A stretch of 64,000 nt of DNA from DAIOEK01 sp964648485 (lineage in GTDB: Bacteria > Chloroflexota > Anaerolineae > Anaerolineales > Anaerolineaceae): the NCBI GenBank assembly GCA_964648485.1, contig CAZYOF010000011.1:58554-122553 (forward strand). Direction: 5' to 3'. Both the position numbers and the translations under genes were made by a program. The notes under the pieces are model-generated. The model was not told the DNA's origin, did no database searches, and was given only the letters and a program-made list of their open reading frames with translations. Below are positions 8,049-15,362 of the stretch, piece after piece (within the stretch, counting starts at the first letter, position 1; each line of letters starts with the position of its first letter).

Positions 8049-8567
8049 ATGACTGACATGTTTGATAAAGTAACCGCCCAGCAGGATGTGATCCGGAAAT
8101 TATTGGGAAAAATTCCTGGCTTTCAAGGTTACATTGAGAGAGAAAATCGTCGTTCTTCAGACAAAGTAATTCGTGATACCTTAGCCAATCGTTTTGAAGA
8201 AATCTGGGCTCGTATATCGAAATTACAGACAGATCTGCTTAAAAGCGGAGACCTGAATAACGTAGGTGAATTGGAATCTGCGGCAATAAAAATCCGCCAG
8301 TTTACCGACCGAATTAAAAATGCATCCTACGGTTACTCCGGCTTCTTTGATGCAGTAAAAGTAAATGAAACCGAACTGGCGCAGTTATACCAGTATGACC
8401 TGTCAATGCTCGATCTTGCGGATGAGGTTAATAAAGCCGTAGATTTAGTAGAAACCTCAATGGGTGGAGAGGGATTACCTGCTTCCATCCGTAATCTGGT
8501 TACCCTGGCTGAACAGGCTGTCCAAACCTATAATCGTCGCTCTGACGTCATTACAGGAATTCAATAA
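8049..8567 (+). CDS. Helical cytoplasmic protein of unknown function, partner of SPFH gene
   Basis: A 172-residue soluble protein I do not recognise. It is largely charged and helical, with heptad-like stretches around residues 50-85 (RFEEIWARISKLQTDLLK) and 110-150, no signal peptide, no membrane segment and no cysteines. A strong GAGGAGG site precedes the ATG. It is followed after 31 nt by the SPFH gene on the same strand and shares the predicted promoter at 7952, so the two proteins probably act together. SPFH proteins of the YdjI type often have small coiled-coil partners, which is suggestive only. Confidence 0.85.
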   Translation: MTDMFDKVTAQQDVIRKLLGKIPGFQGYIERENRRSSDKVIRDTLANRFEEIWARISKLQTDLLKSGDLNNVGELESAAIKIRQFTDRIKNASYGYSGFFDAVKVNETELAQLYQYDLSMLDLADEVNKAVDLVETSMGGEGLPASIRNLVTLAEQAVQTYNRRSDVITGIQ

Positions 8568-8598
8568 TCTGCCAACCTATTAGAATGGAGTTGAACTT

Positions 8599-9654
8599 AT
8601 GGCTAGAATATTTGATGTAGTCGAATACCCAAGCGAGATGACGGATGAAATCGTCCATCGCTTCCCCGAAGTGGGTGTGGCTGATTTGCGGATTGGCAGC
8701 CAGGTGATTGTCCGTGAAGCCCAACGGGCTGTCTTCTTCCGTGATGGAAAAGCCCTCGATGTTTTTGGACCAGGCAGACACACCATAGCCACTGCAAACA
8801 TTCCTTATTTGATTGACTTCATCGGTAAGGCATTCAATGATCGCACACCATTCACCGCTGAAGTGTACTATGTGTCACTGCGTGAATTTGCAGATCGCAA
8901 ATGGGGTACACCACAACCGATCATCGTTAGCAATCCGGGGATGGGTTTGGGCGTTGCACTGCTTCAGGGTTTTGGTTCTTATGCTGTTCAGGTAAAAGAT
9001 CCTCAGCAGTTTGTAGTTCAGGTCTGTGGAACGCAGGGTATTTTCCGGATGGCAGATATTGAAAACCGTCTGCGCGGAATGCTCTTATCAAAACTGCAGG
9101 ATTTGCTCTCTGAAACGGCTGCAAAGAATTCAGTCGTTCAATTGCTTGCTCTCACCGAAGAATTGGGCGCAGGCGTCCGGGCGAAAGCACAGGATGATTT
9201 TGCCGCGATCGGTCTTACCCTCAAATCATTCTATATCTCCAACCTGAAACCTTCAGAGAAATCTGCAGAAGAGCTGCGGGCAATGGGTATGCTGGATATG
9301 CAAACCTACACCCAACTTCAGGCTGCAGATGCCATGCGAGATGCTGCCCAGAACCCGAGTGGTGGTGCTGGCTTAACCGCGGGCATTGGTGCAGGTTTGG
9401 GTATCGGTAATGTCCTCAGCCAATCCTTACAGGGAATGACCGGCGCAAATGCACAATCCGGACAAGCTGCAAGCGCAGCCCCTGCTACGAACGGAATGGC
9501 TGATATAATGACCCCTGCTGAAGCCGCAACAATTCTACGTGTTTCAGAAGAAGATGTGGTTGCTGCTATTGCAGCCGGTGATTTAAAAGCCAGGAAGATC
9601 GGCAGTGCCTACCGCATTAGCAAAGAAGCCCTTGAAGCTTACCTGAAGGGGTAA
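8599..9654 (+). CDS. SPFH/band-7 (YdjI-like) protein fused to excisionase-type HTH
   Basis: A 351-residue fusion. Residues 1-215 match the SPFH/band-7 virion-core-like family (YdjI type): FFRDGKALDVFGPGRHTI, then VYYVSLREFADRKWGTPQPI. Residues about 225-300 form an Ala/Gly-rich linker. Residues about 303-351 are a MerR/excisionase-like helix-turn-helix (MTPAEAATILRVSEEDVVAA, then YRISKEALEAYL). In YdjI-type proteins the C-terminus often carries a zinc ribbon; here a DNA-binding-type domain replaces it. The small HTH may bind DNA or act as a protein adaptor. Second gene of the 8049 operon; a strong terminator follows. Confidence 0.88.
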   Translation: MARIFDVVEYPSEMTDEIVHRFPEVGVADLRIGSQVIVREAQRAVFFRDGKALDVFGPGRHTIATANIPYLIDFIGKAFNDRTPFTAEVYYVSLREFADRKWGTPQPIIVSNPGMGLGVALLQGFGSYAVQVKDPQQFVVQVCGTQGIFRMADIENRLRGMLLSKLQDLLSETAAKNSVVQLLALTEELGAGVRAKAQDDFAAIGLTLKSFYISNLKPSEKSAEELRAMGMLDMQTYTQLQAADAMRDAAQNPSGGAGLTAGIGAGLGIGNVLSQSLQGMTGANAQSGQAASAAPATNGMADIMTPAEAATILRVSEEDVVAAIAAGDLKARKIGSAYRISKEALEAYLKG

Positions 9655-9674
9655 CTTCAAAATTACCAGATAAA

Positions 9675-9707
9675 CCAGAGGTGGAAATTTTCACCTCTGG
9701 TTTTTTT
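9675..9707 (+). terminator. Intrinsic terminator after SPFH gene
   Basis: CCAGAGGTG (9675-9683), 8-nt loop, CACCTCTGG (9692-9700), then seven Ts. A perfect 9-bp stem with a full T-run, 20 nt after the SPFH stop. Confidence 0.92.
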
Positions 9708-9773
9708 ATGCAAATTTAAAATATAAAGTAGAATATCTGTGCAAGACAATCAAATACTTTTCGGGGAGAATGG

Positions 9774-10916
9774 ATGAAACTTCACGAGTATCACTCCAAA
9801 CAGATCTTCTCTCGTTATGGTATTCCTATACCAAAGGGACGGGTCGCACTTACAGCAAGTGAAGCTCGACAAATTGCAGAAGAATTAGGTAGTAGAGTAG
9901 TAATCAAATCCCAGGTGTTAGTTGGCGGTAGAGGAAAAGCAGGTGGTATCCGGGTTGCAAAAGACCCGAAAGAAGCCGAAGATCTCGCAACTTCCATACT
10001 GGGAATGGAAATTAAGGGATTAAAGGTTCACAAAGTTTTGGTAGATGAAGCAATTAACTTTGACCGTGAAATCTACCTGGGTATCACCAATGACCGGATT
10101 CAAAAAAGTCCGGTCATTATTGCCTCTGCCACCGGTGGAGTGGATATTGAGGATACAGCCAGAGATGCTCCAGAAAAAATAATAAAAGTGTGGATCAATC
10201 CAATGCTTGGTCTGCGCGATTATCAAAGCCGGGAACTCGCCAGTGGAATAGACCTACCCCACTCTTATTGGAAATCATTTAATGAAATAACTCGCGGCTT
10301 ATGGTCTGTTTTCCAGAACATGGATTGTACCCTGGCAGAGATTAACCCCTTGGTAGTCACACAAGATGGAAAACTGCTGGCACTGGATGCAAAGATAAAT
10401 ATAGACGATAACGCACTCTATCGCCATCTGGAGATGAATGAACTTCGTGATCTTGAAGCAGAAGATCCATCTGAAACAGAAGCCAGAAAATATGGTCTGG
10501 CATATGTCAAAATGGATGGCGAAATTGGTTGCCTGGTCAATGGCGCAGGGTTGGCAATGACAGTGATGGATATGGCTAAACTGCATGGTGGAATGCCAGC
10601 CAATTTCCTTGATATTGGTGGTGGTGCCGGTGCGGAAAAAGTTGCCGCCGCCATGCGCATTATCCTCTCTGACCCTAAAGTGAAGGTGATCCTGATCAGC
10701 ATTTTTGGGGGAATCACCCGCTGCGATGAAGTCGCAAAAGGTGTCCTGATAGCCATGCGTGAAGTCCAGAATAATATTCCCCTCGTGGTCAGGATGGTGG
10801 GAACAAACGCAACAGAAGGTTTGGCATTATTAGATGAACTGCATCCCCAGATATTTGAAACACTTAACGAGGCATCAAAAGTGGCTGTGCAATTGACGAA
10901 AGAGGTGCCTGCATGA
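9774..10916 (+). CDS. sucC: Succinate--CoA ligase, beta subunit (ADP-forming type)
   Basis: A 380-residue ATP-grasp protein with the family start MKLHEYHSKQIFSRYGIPIP, the nucleotide-binding segment VIKSQVLVGGRGKAGGI, the metal-site region CTLAEINPLVV, and the Gly-rich CoA/phosphate segment LDIGGGAGAEKV. With SucD it makes succinyl-CoA from succinate, ATP and CoA, or the reverse, in the citric acid cycle. A GGGGAG ribosome site precedes the ATG. It overlaps sucD by 4 nt (ATGA), implying translational coupling. Length is typical (385-400 aa) and no defects are seen. Confidence 0.95.
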   Translation: MKLHEYHSKQIFSRYGIPIPKGRVALTASEARQIAEELGSRVVIKSQVLVGGRGKAGGIRVAKDPKEAEDLATSILGMEIKGLKVHKVLVDEAINFDREIYLGITNDRIQKSPVIIASATGGVDIEDTARDAPEKIIKVWINPMLGLRDYQSRELASGIDLPHSYWKSFNEITRGLWSVFQNMDCTLAEINPLVVTQDGKLLALDAKINIDDNALYRHLEMNELRDLEAEDPSETEARKYGLAYVKMDGEIGCLVNGAGLAMTVMDMAKLHGGMPANFLDIGGGAGAEKVAAAMRIILSDPKVKVILISIFGGITRCDEVAKGVLIAMREVQNNIPLVVRMVGTNATEGLALLDELHPQIFETLNEASKVAVQLTKEVPA

Positions 10917-11773
10917 GTATTTTGATTAATAAAAATACCCGCCTGCTCATCCAGGGCATTACCGGAAACGAAGGTTTGTTTCATACGCAGCAGATGATCA
11001 AAGCCGGTTCAGTGATTGTGGCAGGCACATCCCCCGCCAAAGGGGGTGAATGGGTTCTCGATGGAAAGGTTCCGGTTTTTGATGCCGTTAAAGTTGCAGT
11101 GGATGCGACTGGAGCAAACGCTTCAGTAATCTTTGTCCCTGCCAGATTTGCGGCAGATGCCATTTTTGAAGCGCTGGATGCTGGAATTGAACTGATTATT
11201 TGTATCACGGAAGGCATTCCGGTGCAGGATATGATGAAAGTTTCCAGTTACAGCCGCCAGTTTCATGCAACAATAATTGGTCCCAACTGTCCGGGCATCC
11301 TTTCTCCCGGAGAATGTAAAGCAGGCATCATCCCGGCTTATATCACTCAGAAGGGGAATATTGGTGTCATCAGCCGTTCAGGTACGCTGACGTATGAAGT
11401 GTTGTATGCCTTAAAACAAAAAAATATTGGGGTAAGTACCTGCGTGGGAATCGGGGGCGATCCTATAATTGGTTCAAACTTTATGGATATGCTCGCCCTC
11501 TTTGAAGCTGACCCGCGGACAGAAAAGATCGTTCTGATTGGTGAAATCGGTGGAACGGATGAAGAACGCGCTGCAGAGTATATCTCGGCGCACATCACAA
11601 AACCGGTGGTTGCATTTATCTCCGGACAGAGCGCCCCGCCCGGGAAGAGAATGGGGCATGCTGGCGCAATCATTGACGGATCGACCGGTTCTGCACTCGG
11701 AAAGATCCTTGCGCTGGAATCTTCCGGAGTGAAAGTTGCTCGCCAGCCGGAAGAGATTGTAGATTTGCTGTAA
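10913..11773 (+). CDS. sucD: Succinate--CoA ligase, alpha subunit
   Basis: A 286-residue protein beginning MSILINKNTRLLIQGITG, the CoA-binding Rossmann start of SucD. The motif GPNCPGILSPGECKAGI is present, as is the active-site histidine loop RMGHAGAIIDGSTG near residue 240; the histidine is phosphorylated during catalysis. It overlaps sucC by 4 nt and the operon ends at a strong terminator 12 nt past the stop. Complete and unambiguous. Confidence 0.96.
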   Translation: MSILINKNTRLLIQGITGNEGLFHTQQMIKAGSVIVAGTSPAKGGEWVLDGKVPVFDAVKVAVDATGANASVIFVPARFAADAIFEALDAGIELIICITEGIPVQDMMKVSSYSRQFHATIIGPNCPGILSPGECKAGIIPAYITQKGNIGVISRSGTLTYEVLYALKQKNIGVSTCVGIGGDPIIGSNFMDMLALFEADPRTEKIVLIGEIGGTDEERAAEYISAHITKPVVAFISGQSAPPGKRMGHAGAIIDGSTGSALGKILALESSGVKVARQPEEIVDLL

Positions 11774-11785
11774 AGTTAAAACAAA

Positions 11786-11819
11786 CAAGGCGCAAGTTTT
11801 TCTTGCGCCTTGATTTTTC
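11786..11819. terminator. Bidirectional terminator between sucD and acpP
   Basis: CAAGGCGCAAG (11786-11796), five-T loop, CTTGCGCCTTG (11802-11812), then ATTTTTCC. A perfect 11-bp stem between convergent genes; on the minus strand it is followed by TTTGTTTTAAC, so it can serve both. Confidence 0.88.
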
Positions 11820-11830
11820 CAACGCCTATA

Positions 11831-12064
11831 CTATTTCTTGGTATCGATATAATTTACGACATCCGCAACCGTCTTAATATTGCGGGCGTCTTCATCACTG
11901 ATATTCAAGTTGAATTTTTCACAAAAACCATCGATCAGGAAAAATTGATCCATGGAATCAGCTTTTAAATCTTCAATGAAACGCGTCTCAAGGGAGATGT
12001 TGGCTGTATCCAACTTCATGACTTCTGCAATAACTTGTTTTACACCTTCCAGAGTATCCGCCAT
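11831..12064 (-). CDS. acpP: Acyl carrier protein with atypical helix II
   Basis: A 77-residue acyl carrier protein. The phosphopantetheine serine is S37 in the motif ADSMDQFFLIDGF. The overall layout (FIEDLKADS, then NISDEDARNIKTVADVVNYI) fits type II fatty-acid ACP. Where standard ACPs have Asp-Ser-Leu-Asp followed by Val-Glu-Leu, this one has Gln-Phe-Phe-Leu, so the acidic residue used for partner docking is missing from that position. No fatty-acid enzyme is adjacent, so it could be the housekeeping carrier or a specialised one. It has a good promoter and a GGAGG ribosome site. Confidence 0.9.
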   Translation of the reverse strand: MADTLEGVKQVIAEVMKLDTANISLETRFIEDLKADSMDQFFLIDGFCEKFNLNISDEDARNIKTVADVVNYIDTKK

Positions 12065-12100
12065 CCTAATCCTCCAAATAAAAGATTACCTGATTTCTAG

Positions 12101-12128
12101 ATTTTAACCAGCAGATGCAGTCTGTCAA
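12101..12128 (-). promoter_or_regulatory. Predicted promoter of acpP
   Basis: On the minus strand TTGACA (12128-12123), 16-nt spacer, TAAAAT (12106-12101); predicted start near 12094, giving a leader of about 30 nt with GGAGG before the acpP ATG. Confidence 0.7.
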
Positions 12129-12157
12129 GGAGAACTTGAATTGTATTCTCCAGAGAT

Positions 12158-12186
12158 TTGACAGTTGGCATTTGTCTAATTATATT
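12158..12186 (+). promoter_or_regulatory. Predicted promoter of fni-prenyltransferase operon
   Basis: TTGACA (12158-12163), 17-nt spacer, TATATT (12181-12186). Predicted start near 12193, only about 17 nt before the GTG start; AAAGGA lies in between. It is divergent from the acpP promoter 30 bp away. Confidence 0.75.
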
Positions 12187-12209
12187 ACTATATAAAGGAA
12201 CACCATTAA

Positions 12210-13244
12210 GTGACCAAAGATACATCTCTTTCTCAACGTAAGACAGATCATCTGGATATCAATCTTCAAAAAGATGTGACTTCTGATCTGACAACCGGTC
12301 TGGAAAAGTACCAATTTGAGCATTGTGCTCTGCCGGAATTGGATATGTCAGAAATTGATACCGGCATCGTTTTTATGGGGAAAAAATTATGGTCACCCCT
12401 GCTGATCTCTTCCATGACCGGTGGTACCGATGAAGCGTGGAGAATAAACCGAAACCTGGCTATCGCAGCCCAGGAAAACAGGATAGCGATGGGGGTGGGA
12501 TCGCAGCGGGCTGGTATTCATCATCCAGAAACGGCATCTACATTTAAAATACGGTCACTCGCCCCGGATGCCTTTCTGATGGCGAACCTGGGTGCGATTC
12601 AATTGAATTATGGTTACGGGATTGAAGAATGTCTCGAAGCGGTTGAGATGATTCAGGCGGATGCCCTGATCCTTCACCTGAATCCGTTACAGGAAGCGCT
12701 GCAACCAGAGGGAGATACGAACTGGAAAGGTCTCTTTCAGAAAATTGCCCGGGTCGTGAAAGAAATCCCCGTTCCGGTCATCATCAAAGAAGTCGGATGG
12801 GGAATCAGCGGATCTCTCGCTGTGCGCCTCGCAGACATTGGTGTTGCGGCAGTTGATGTTGCTGGCGCCGGTGGCACATCCTGGTCGCAAGTCGAAATGT
12901 ACCGTTTGCAGGATGAAAACCAACGTCAAACGGCAGCCAGTTTCAGGGGTTGGGGTATTCCAACCGCTGATGCAATTCAACAGGTTGCCACAGCTGTTCC
13001 CCAACTTCCTATTATCGCAAGTGGCGGTTTACGAAATGGAATCGACATAGCCAAATCAATCGCCCTGGGTGCGGATATCGCGGGTATGGCAGGTACGCTC
13101 CTTAAAGCTGCTGCAGTTTCTGCGGATGAAACATCATCAGCCATTCACCGCATCAACCGGGAGATCAAGATAACCATGTTTGCTGCCGGCATCCCTGATA
13201 TTTCAGATCTTAAACATACATTGAAACTACACCGTTCATCATGA
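12210..13244 (+). CDS. fni: Isopentenyl-diphosphate delta-isomerase, type 2 (FMN-dependent)
   Basis: A 344-residue type 2 IPP isomerase, which interconverts IPP and DMAPP using reduced FMN. Family marks are RKTDHLDINL near the start, SSMTGGTDEAWRINRNLA, AMGVGSQRAGI, ILHLNPLQEALQPEGDTN, VIIKEVGWGIS and DVAGAGGTSW, then IIASGGLRNGIDIAKSIALG for the flavin phosphate. The start is GTG at 12210 with AAAGGA upstream. It overlaps the following prenyltransferase by 4 nt, so the operon makes and consumes the C5 units. Full length. Confidence 0.95.
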   Translation: MTKDTSLSQRKTDHLDINLQKDVTSDLTTGLEKYQFEHCALPELDMSEIDTGIVFMGKKLWSPLLISSMTGGTDEAWRINRNLAIAAQENRIAMGVGSQRAGIHHPETASTFKIRSLAPDAFLMANLGAIQLNYGYGIEECLEAVEMIQADALILHLNPLQEALQPEGDTNWKGLFQKIARVVKEIPVPVIIKEVGWGISGSLAVRLADIGVAAVDVAGAGGTSWSQVEMYRLQDENQRQTAASFRGWGIPTADAIQQVATAVPQLPIIASGGLRNGIDIAKSIALGADIAGMAGTLLKAAAVSADETSSAIHRINREIKITMFAAGIPDISDLKHTLKLHRSS

Positions 13245-14251
13245 CAAATCCACTCATTGAACCAATCTTATTGGAAATACGGACTTCGGTCGAACTGGAT
13301 TTACGGAAAACAATCCAGCTCTCTTTTCCAGAATCCAGCAAACCCCTGCAACTAATGCTTGAGTACCACATGGGATGGACGGATGATGCTGCCCAGGGTA
13401 AACGTATCCGTCCTTTATTGCTATTATTGGTCCATCAACTTTTTACAGGAAACTGGAAACCGGTCGTCGAAGCAGCCTCTGCCATTGAAATGATCCATAA
13501 TTTTTCACTGATTCATGATGACATCCAGGATAAAAGCGAGTATCGCCATAACCGGGTAACTTTATGGAAAAAGGTGGGACTCGCCCAGGCAATCAATGCC
13601 GGAGATGCACTCTTTACCCTTGGATTAAAAAAAATCTGGGATCTCACTGAAAGGTTTGATCTGGATTTAGTTCGTAAATCTTACCTGATCCTCAATCAAA
13701 CCTGTCTCCGTCTGACGCAGGGTCAGTACATGGATCTGGATTTTGAAAGCCGTAACGAAGTAAGCACGAGCGATTACCTCGAGATGATCGGGGGTAAGAC
13801 AACAGCCCTCATCGCTGCCTGCACTCAGGTGGCTGCAGTGCTGGCAAATGCAAAACCCGACCTTGAATTGGCTGCACTCAATTATGGCATGAATCTGGGT
13901 TTGGCATTTCAGCTTGTGGATGATTACCTGGGTATCTGGGGAAGACCCGAAGAAACGGGTAAATCAACAGCCAGTGACCTGGTGGATGGGAAAAAAAGCT
14001 ATCCGGTTTTATGTGGACTGGCTGAAGAAAATGACTTTTCATCACGTTGGCATCAGGGAAAAATCCAGCCAGTAGAAGCTGAACAAATCGCCCGCCTCCT
14101 GGAAAAAACCGGCGCACGCGAAAAAACAAAAGCCAAAGCAGATGAATATACCCAGCAGGCATTGTGTGCGCTCGCCCAATTCTCCGTAGATTCCCCGGAA
14201 GCACAATTGGTGGAAAACCTCACTCTCTGGCTGCTCCATCGTGAGAAATGA
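13241..14251 (+). CDS. Polyprenyl (geranylgeranyl-type) diphosphate synthase
   Basis: A 336-residue trans-isoprenyl diphosphate synthase. The first aspartate-rich motif is DDIQD (FSLIHDDIQDKSEYRHN) and the second is LVDDYLGIWG, where the third Asp of the usual DDxxD is replaced. GKRIRPLLLLLVHQL near residue 50 binds IPP. Such enzymes condense IPP with DMAPP or longer allylic diphosphates for quinones, carotenoids or undecaprenol precursors; chain length cannot be told by eye. The ATG overlaps the fni stop. The replaced second motif is a common variation in this family. Confidence 0.88.
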   Translation: MTNPLIEPILLEIRTSVELDLRKTIQLSFPESSKPLQLMLEYHMGWTDDAAQGKRIRPLLLLLVHQLFTGNWKPVVEAASAIEMIHNFSLIHDDIQDKSEYRHNRVTLWKKVGLAQAINAGDALFTLGLKKIWDLTERFDLDLVRKSYLILNQTCLRLTQGQYMDLDFESRNEVSTSDYLEMIGGKTTALIAACTQVAAVLANAKPDLELAALNYGMNLGLAFQLVDDYLGIWGRPEETGKSTASDLVDGKKSYPVLCGLAEENDFSSRWHQGKIQPVEAEQIARLLEKTGAREKTKAKADEYTQQALCALAQFSVDSPEAQLVENLTLWLLHREK

Positions 14252-14269
14252 TATATATTTTTACCATTC

Positions 14270-14298
14270 TTGACAAGCCTTCAGCCTGAAACTATAAT
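14270..14298 (+). promoter_or_regulatory. Consensus promoter of tRNA-Gly
   Basis: TTGACA (14270-14275), exactly 17 nt, TATAAT (14293-14298). Both hexamers are perfect consensus, the only fully consensus promoter noticed in the window. Predicted start near 14305, 6 nt before the mature tRNA. Confidence 0.9.
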
Positions 14299-14310
14299 CC
14301 TGAACAGAAT

Positions 14311-14382
14311 GCGGGTGTCGCCAAGTGGTAAGGCAGTACCTTCCCAAGGTACCATCCGTGGGTTCGAATCCCATCACCCGCT
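14311..14382 (+). tRNA. tRNA-Gly (anticodon CCC)
   Basis: A 72-nt cloverleaf. The acceptor arm GCGGGTG pairs with CACCCGC, and the discriminator base is T (U), as expected for glycine. The D stem is GCC/GGC, the anticodon stem GTACC/GGTAC encloses loop TTCCCAA (anticodon CCC), and the T arm is GTGGG-TTCGAAT-CCCAT. The 3' CCA is not encoded. A consensus promoter lies just upstream and a terminator 9 nt downstream. Confidence 0.95.
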
Positions 14383-14390
14383 CAAACTAG

Positions 14391-14416
14391 ACCCGGTAAA
14401 CCCGGGTTTTTGTTTT
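14391..14416 (+). terminator. Terminator of tRNA-Gly
   Basis: ACCCGG (14391-14396), 5-nt loop, CCGGGT (14402-14407), followed by TTTTTGTTTT. Nearly identical to a second terminator about 85 nt downstream (14474-14501). Confidence 0.85.
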
Positions 14417-14417
14417 G

Positions 14418-14466
14418 CCATCCGTGGGCACTCATTCGAGTGTGGTATTCGAATCCCATCACTCGC
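14418..14466 (+). pseudogene. Degenerate duplicate of the tRNA-Gly 3' half
   Basis: CCATCCGTGGG and then TCGAATCCCATCACTCGCT repeat the tRNA-Gly 3' region (from 14352), but are split by about 20 nt that form a small hairpin (CACTC-ATTC-GAGTG). No 5' half, D arm or anticodon arm is present. Together with the second copy of the terminator this shows that a tRNA-tail-plus-terminator unit was tandemly duplicated and then decayed. It is not a functional tRNA. Confidence 0.75.
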
Positions 14467-14473
14467 TCAATCC

Positions 14474-14501
14474 AAACCCGGCAAACCCGGGTTTTTGTTT
14501 T
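14474..14501 (+). terminator. Second copy of the tRNA terminator
   Basis: AAACCCGG (14474-14481), 5-nt loop, CCGGGTTT (14487-14494), then a T-rich run to 14501. The same sequence family as 14391-14416, with two extra base pairs. Confidence 0.85.
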
Positions 14502-14610
14502 GAAACATAACTCCTGCAAATACATCAAAAAAATAGATTACGCAGCCATATTCTTGGATGCCACAAATCATGTACAATCAATACATAGTTCATTTATGGA
14601 GGGTACACCC

Positions 14611-15261
14611 ATGTTAGTTCATGAAAGAATGTCTAAACCAGTAAAAACCATTACCGCAGATGTTCCGGCGCAAGATGCGCTGGCTCGCATGCGTAAAGAT
14701 AATGTCCGTCGCTATCCTGTCCTGAATAAAAAAAATGAGCTGATCGGTATCGTCACAGATACCGACATCCTCAACGCCTCCCTCTCTGAAGCATCCACAC
14801 TTTCCATCTGGGAGGTAAATTACCTGCTTTCAAAGATCACTGTGGAAAGGGTTATGACCCGCAACCTGATCACCGTGCAGGAAGATGCCACAATTGAAGA
14901 AGCAGCCCAGCTGATGGCAGATAAAAAAGTGGGCGGATTGCCTGTTCTGCGCGGAGACAAACTGGTCGGCATGATCACAGAAACCGATCTCTTCCGCATT
15001 TTCCTCGAAATGCTGGGAACCAGACGCGCGGGTGTACGGGTGACAGTCGAAGTAAAAGATGGATTGGGAAAACTTCACGAGATCACCGGCGCCATTCGAA
15101 AATTGGGTGGAGACATTTACGGTATGGGCGGCATCCAGGGCAGCGCCGTGGGTTTGATTGCACTCACCTTGAAGGTAGCCAATGTTGAAGTGGATGACCT
15201 TCGCAACGCACTCACCCCGGTCGTAGATAGGATCATGGATATCCGCACCGAATCGGTGTAA
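14611..15261 (+). CDS. CBS-pair and ACT-domain protein (AcuB-like)
   Basis: A 216-residue protein with two CBS domains (residues about 1-60, MLVHERMSKPVKTITADVPA, and 75-130, VERVMTRNLITVQEDATIEE) and a C-terminal ACT-like domain (about 145-216, VRVTVEVKDGLGKLHEITGA). This matches the AcuB-type layout; such proteins sense adenine nucleotides and amino-acid-like ligands. The true start is ATG 14611 behind GGAGGG; the longer upstream reading runs through the tRNA terminators and is rejected. It is monocistronic, bounded by a strong terminator. The regulated target is unknown. Confidence 0.88.
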   Translation: MLVHERMSKPVKTITADVPAQDALARMRKDNVRRYPVLNKKNELIGIVTDTDILNASLSEASTLSIWEVNYLLSKITVERVMTRNLITVQEDATIEEAAQLMADKKVGGLPVLRGDKLVGMITETDLFRIFLEMLGTRRAGVRVTVEVKDGLGKLHEITGAIRKLGGDIYGMGGIQGSAVGLIALTLKVANVEVDDLRNALTPVVDRIMDIRTESV

Positions 15262-15288
15262 TGATCTTCTTTACTAATGGTTTATTGT

Positions 15289-15318
15289 AAAGTATCCGGA
15301 ATCCCGGATACTTTTTTT
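15289..15318 (+). terminator. Intrinsic terminator after CBS-ACT gene
   Basis: AAAGTATCCGG (15289-15299), 4-nt loop, CCGGATACTTT (15304-15314), seven Ts. A perfect 11-bp stem. Confidence 0.92.
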
Positions 15319-15362
15319 CTGTACGGTTTGACGAAAATCTCATCATCATCTACACTAAATCC

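Noticed and set aside
14418..14466. Second tRNA-Gly
   Set aside because: Only the 3' half is present and it is split by an insert; no anticodon arm or acceptor 5' strand.
14410..14610. N-terminal extension of the CBS-ACT protein
   Set aside because: It would translate the tRNA-tail duplicate and a terminator; ATG 14611 has a strong GGAGGG site and begins the CBS domain.
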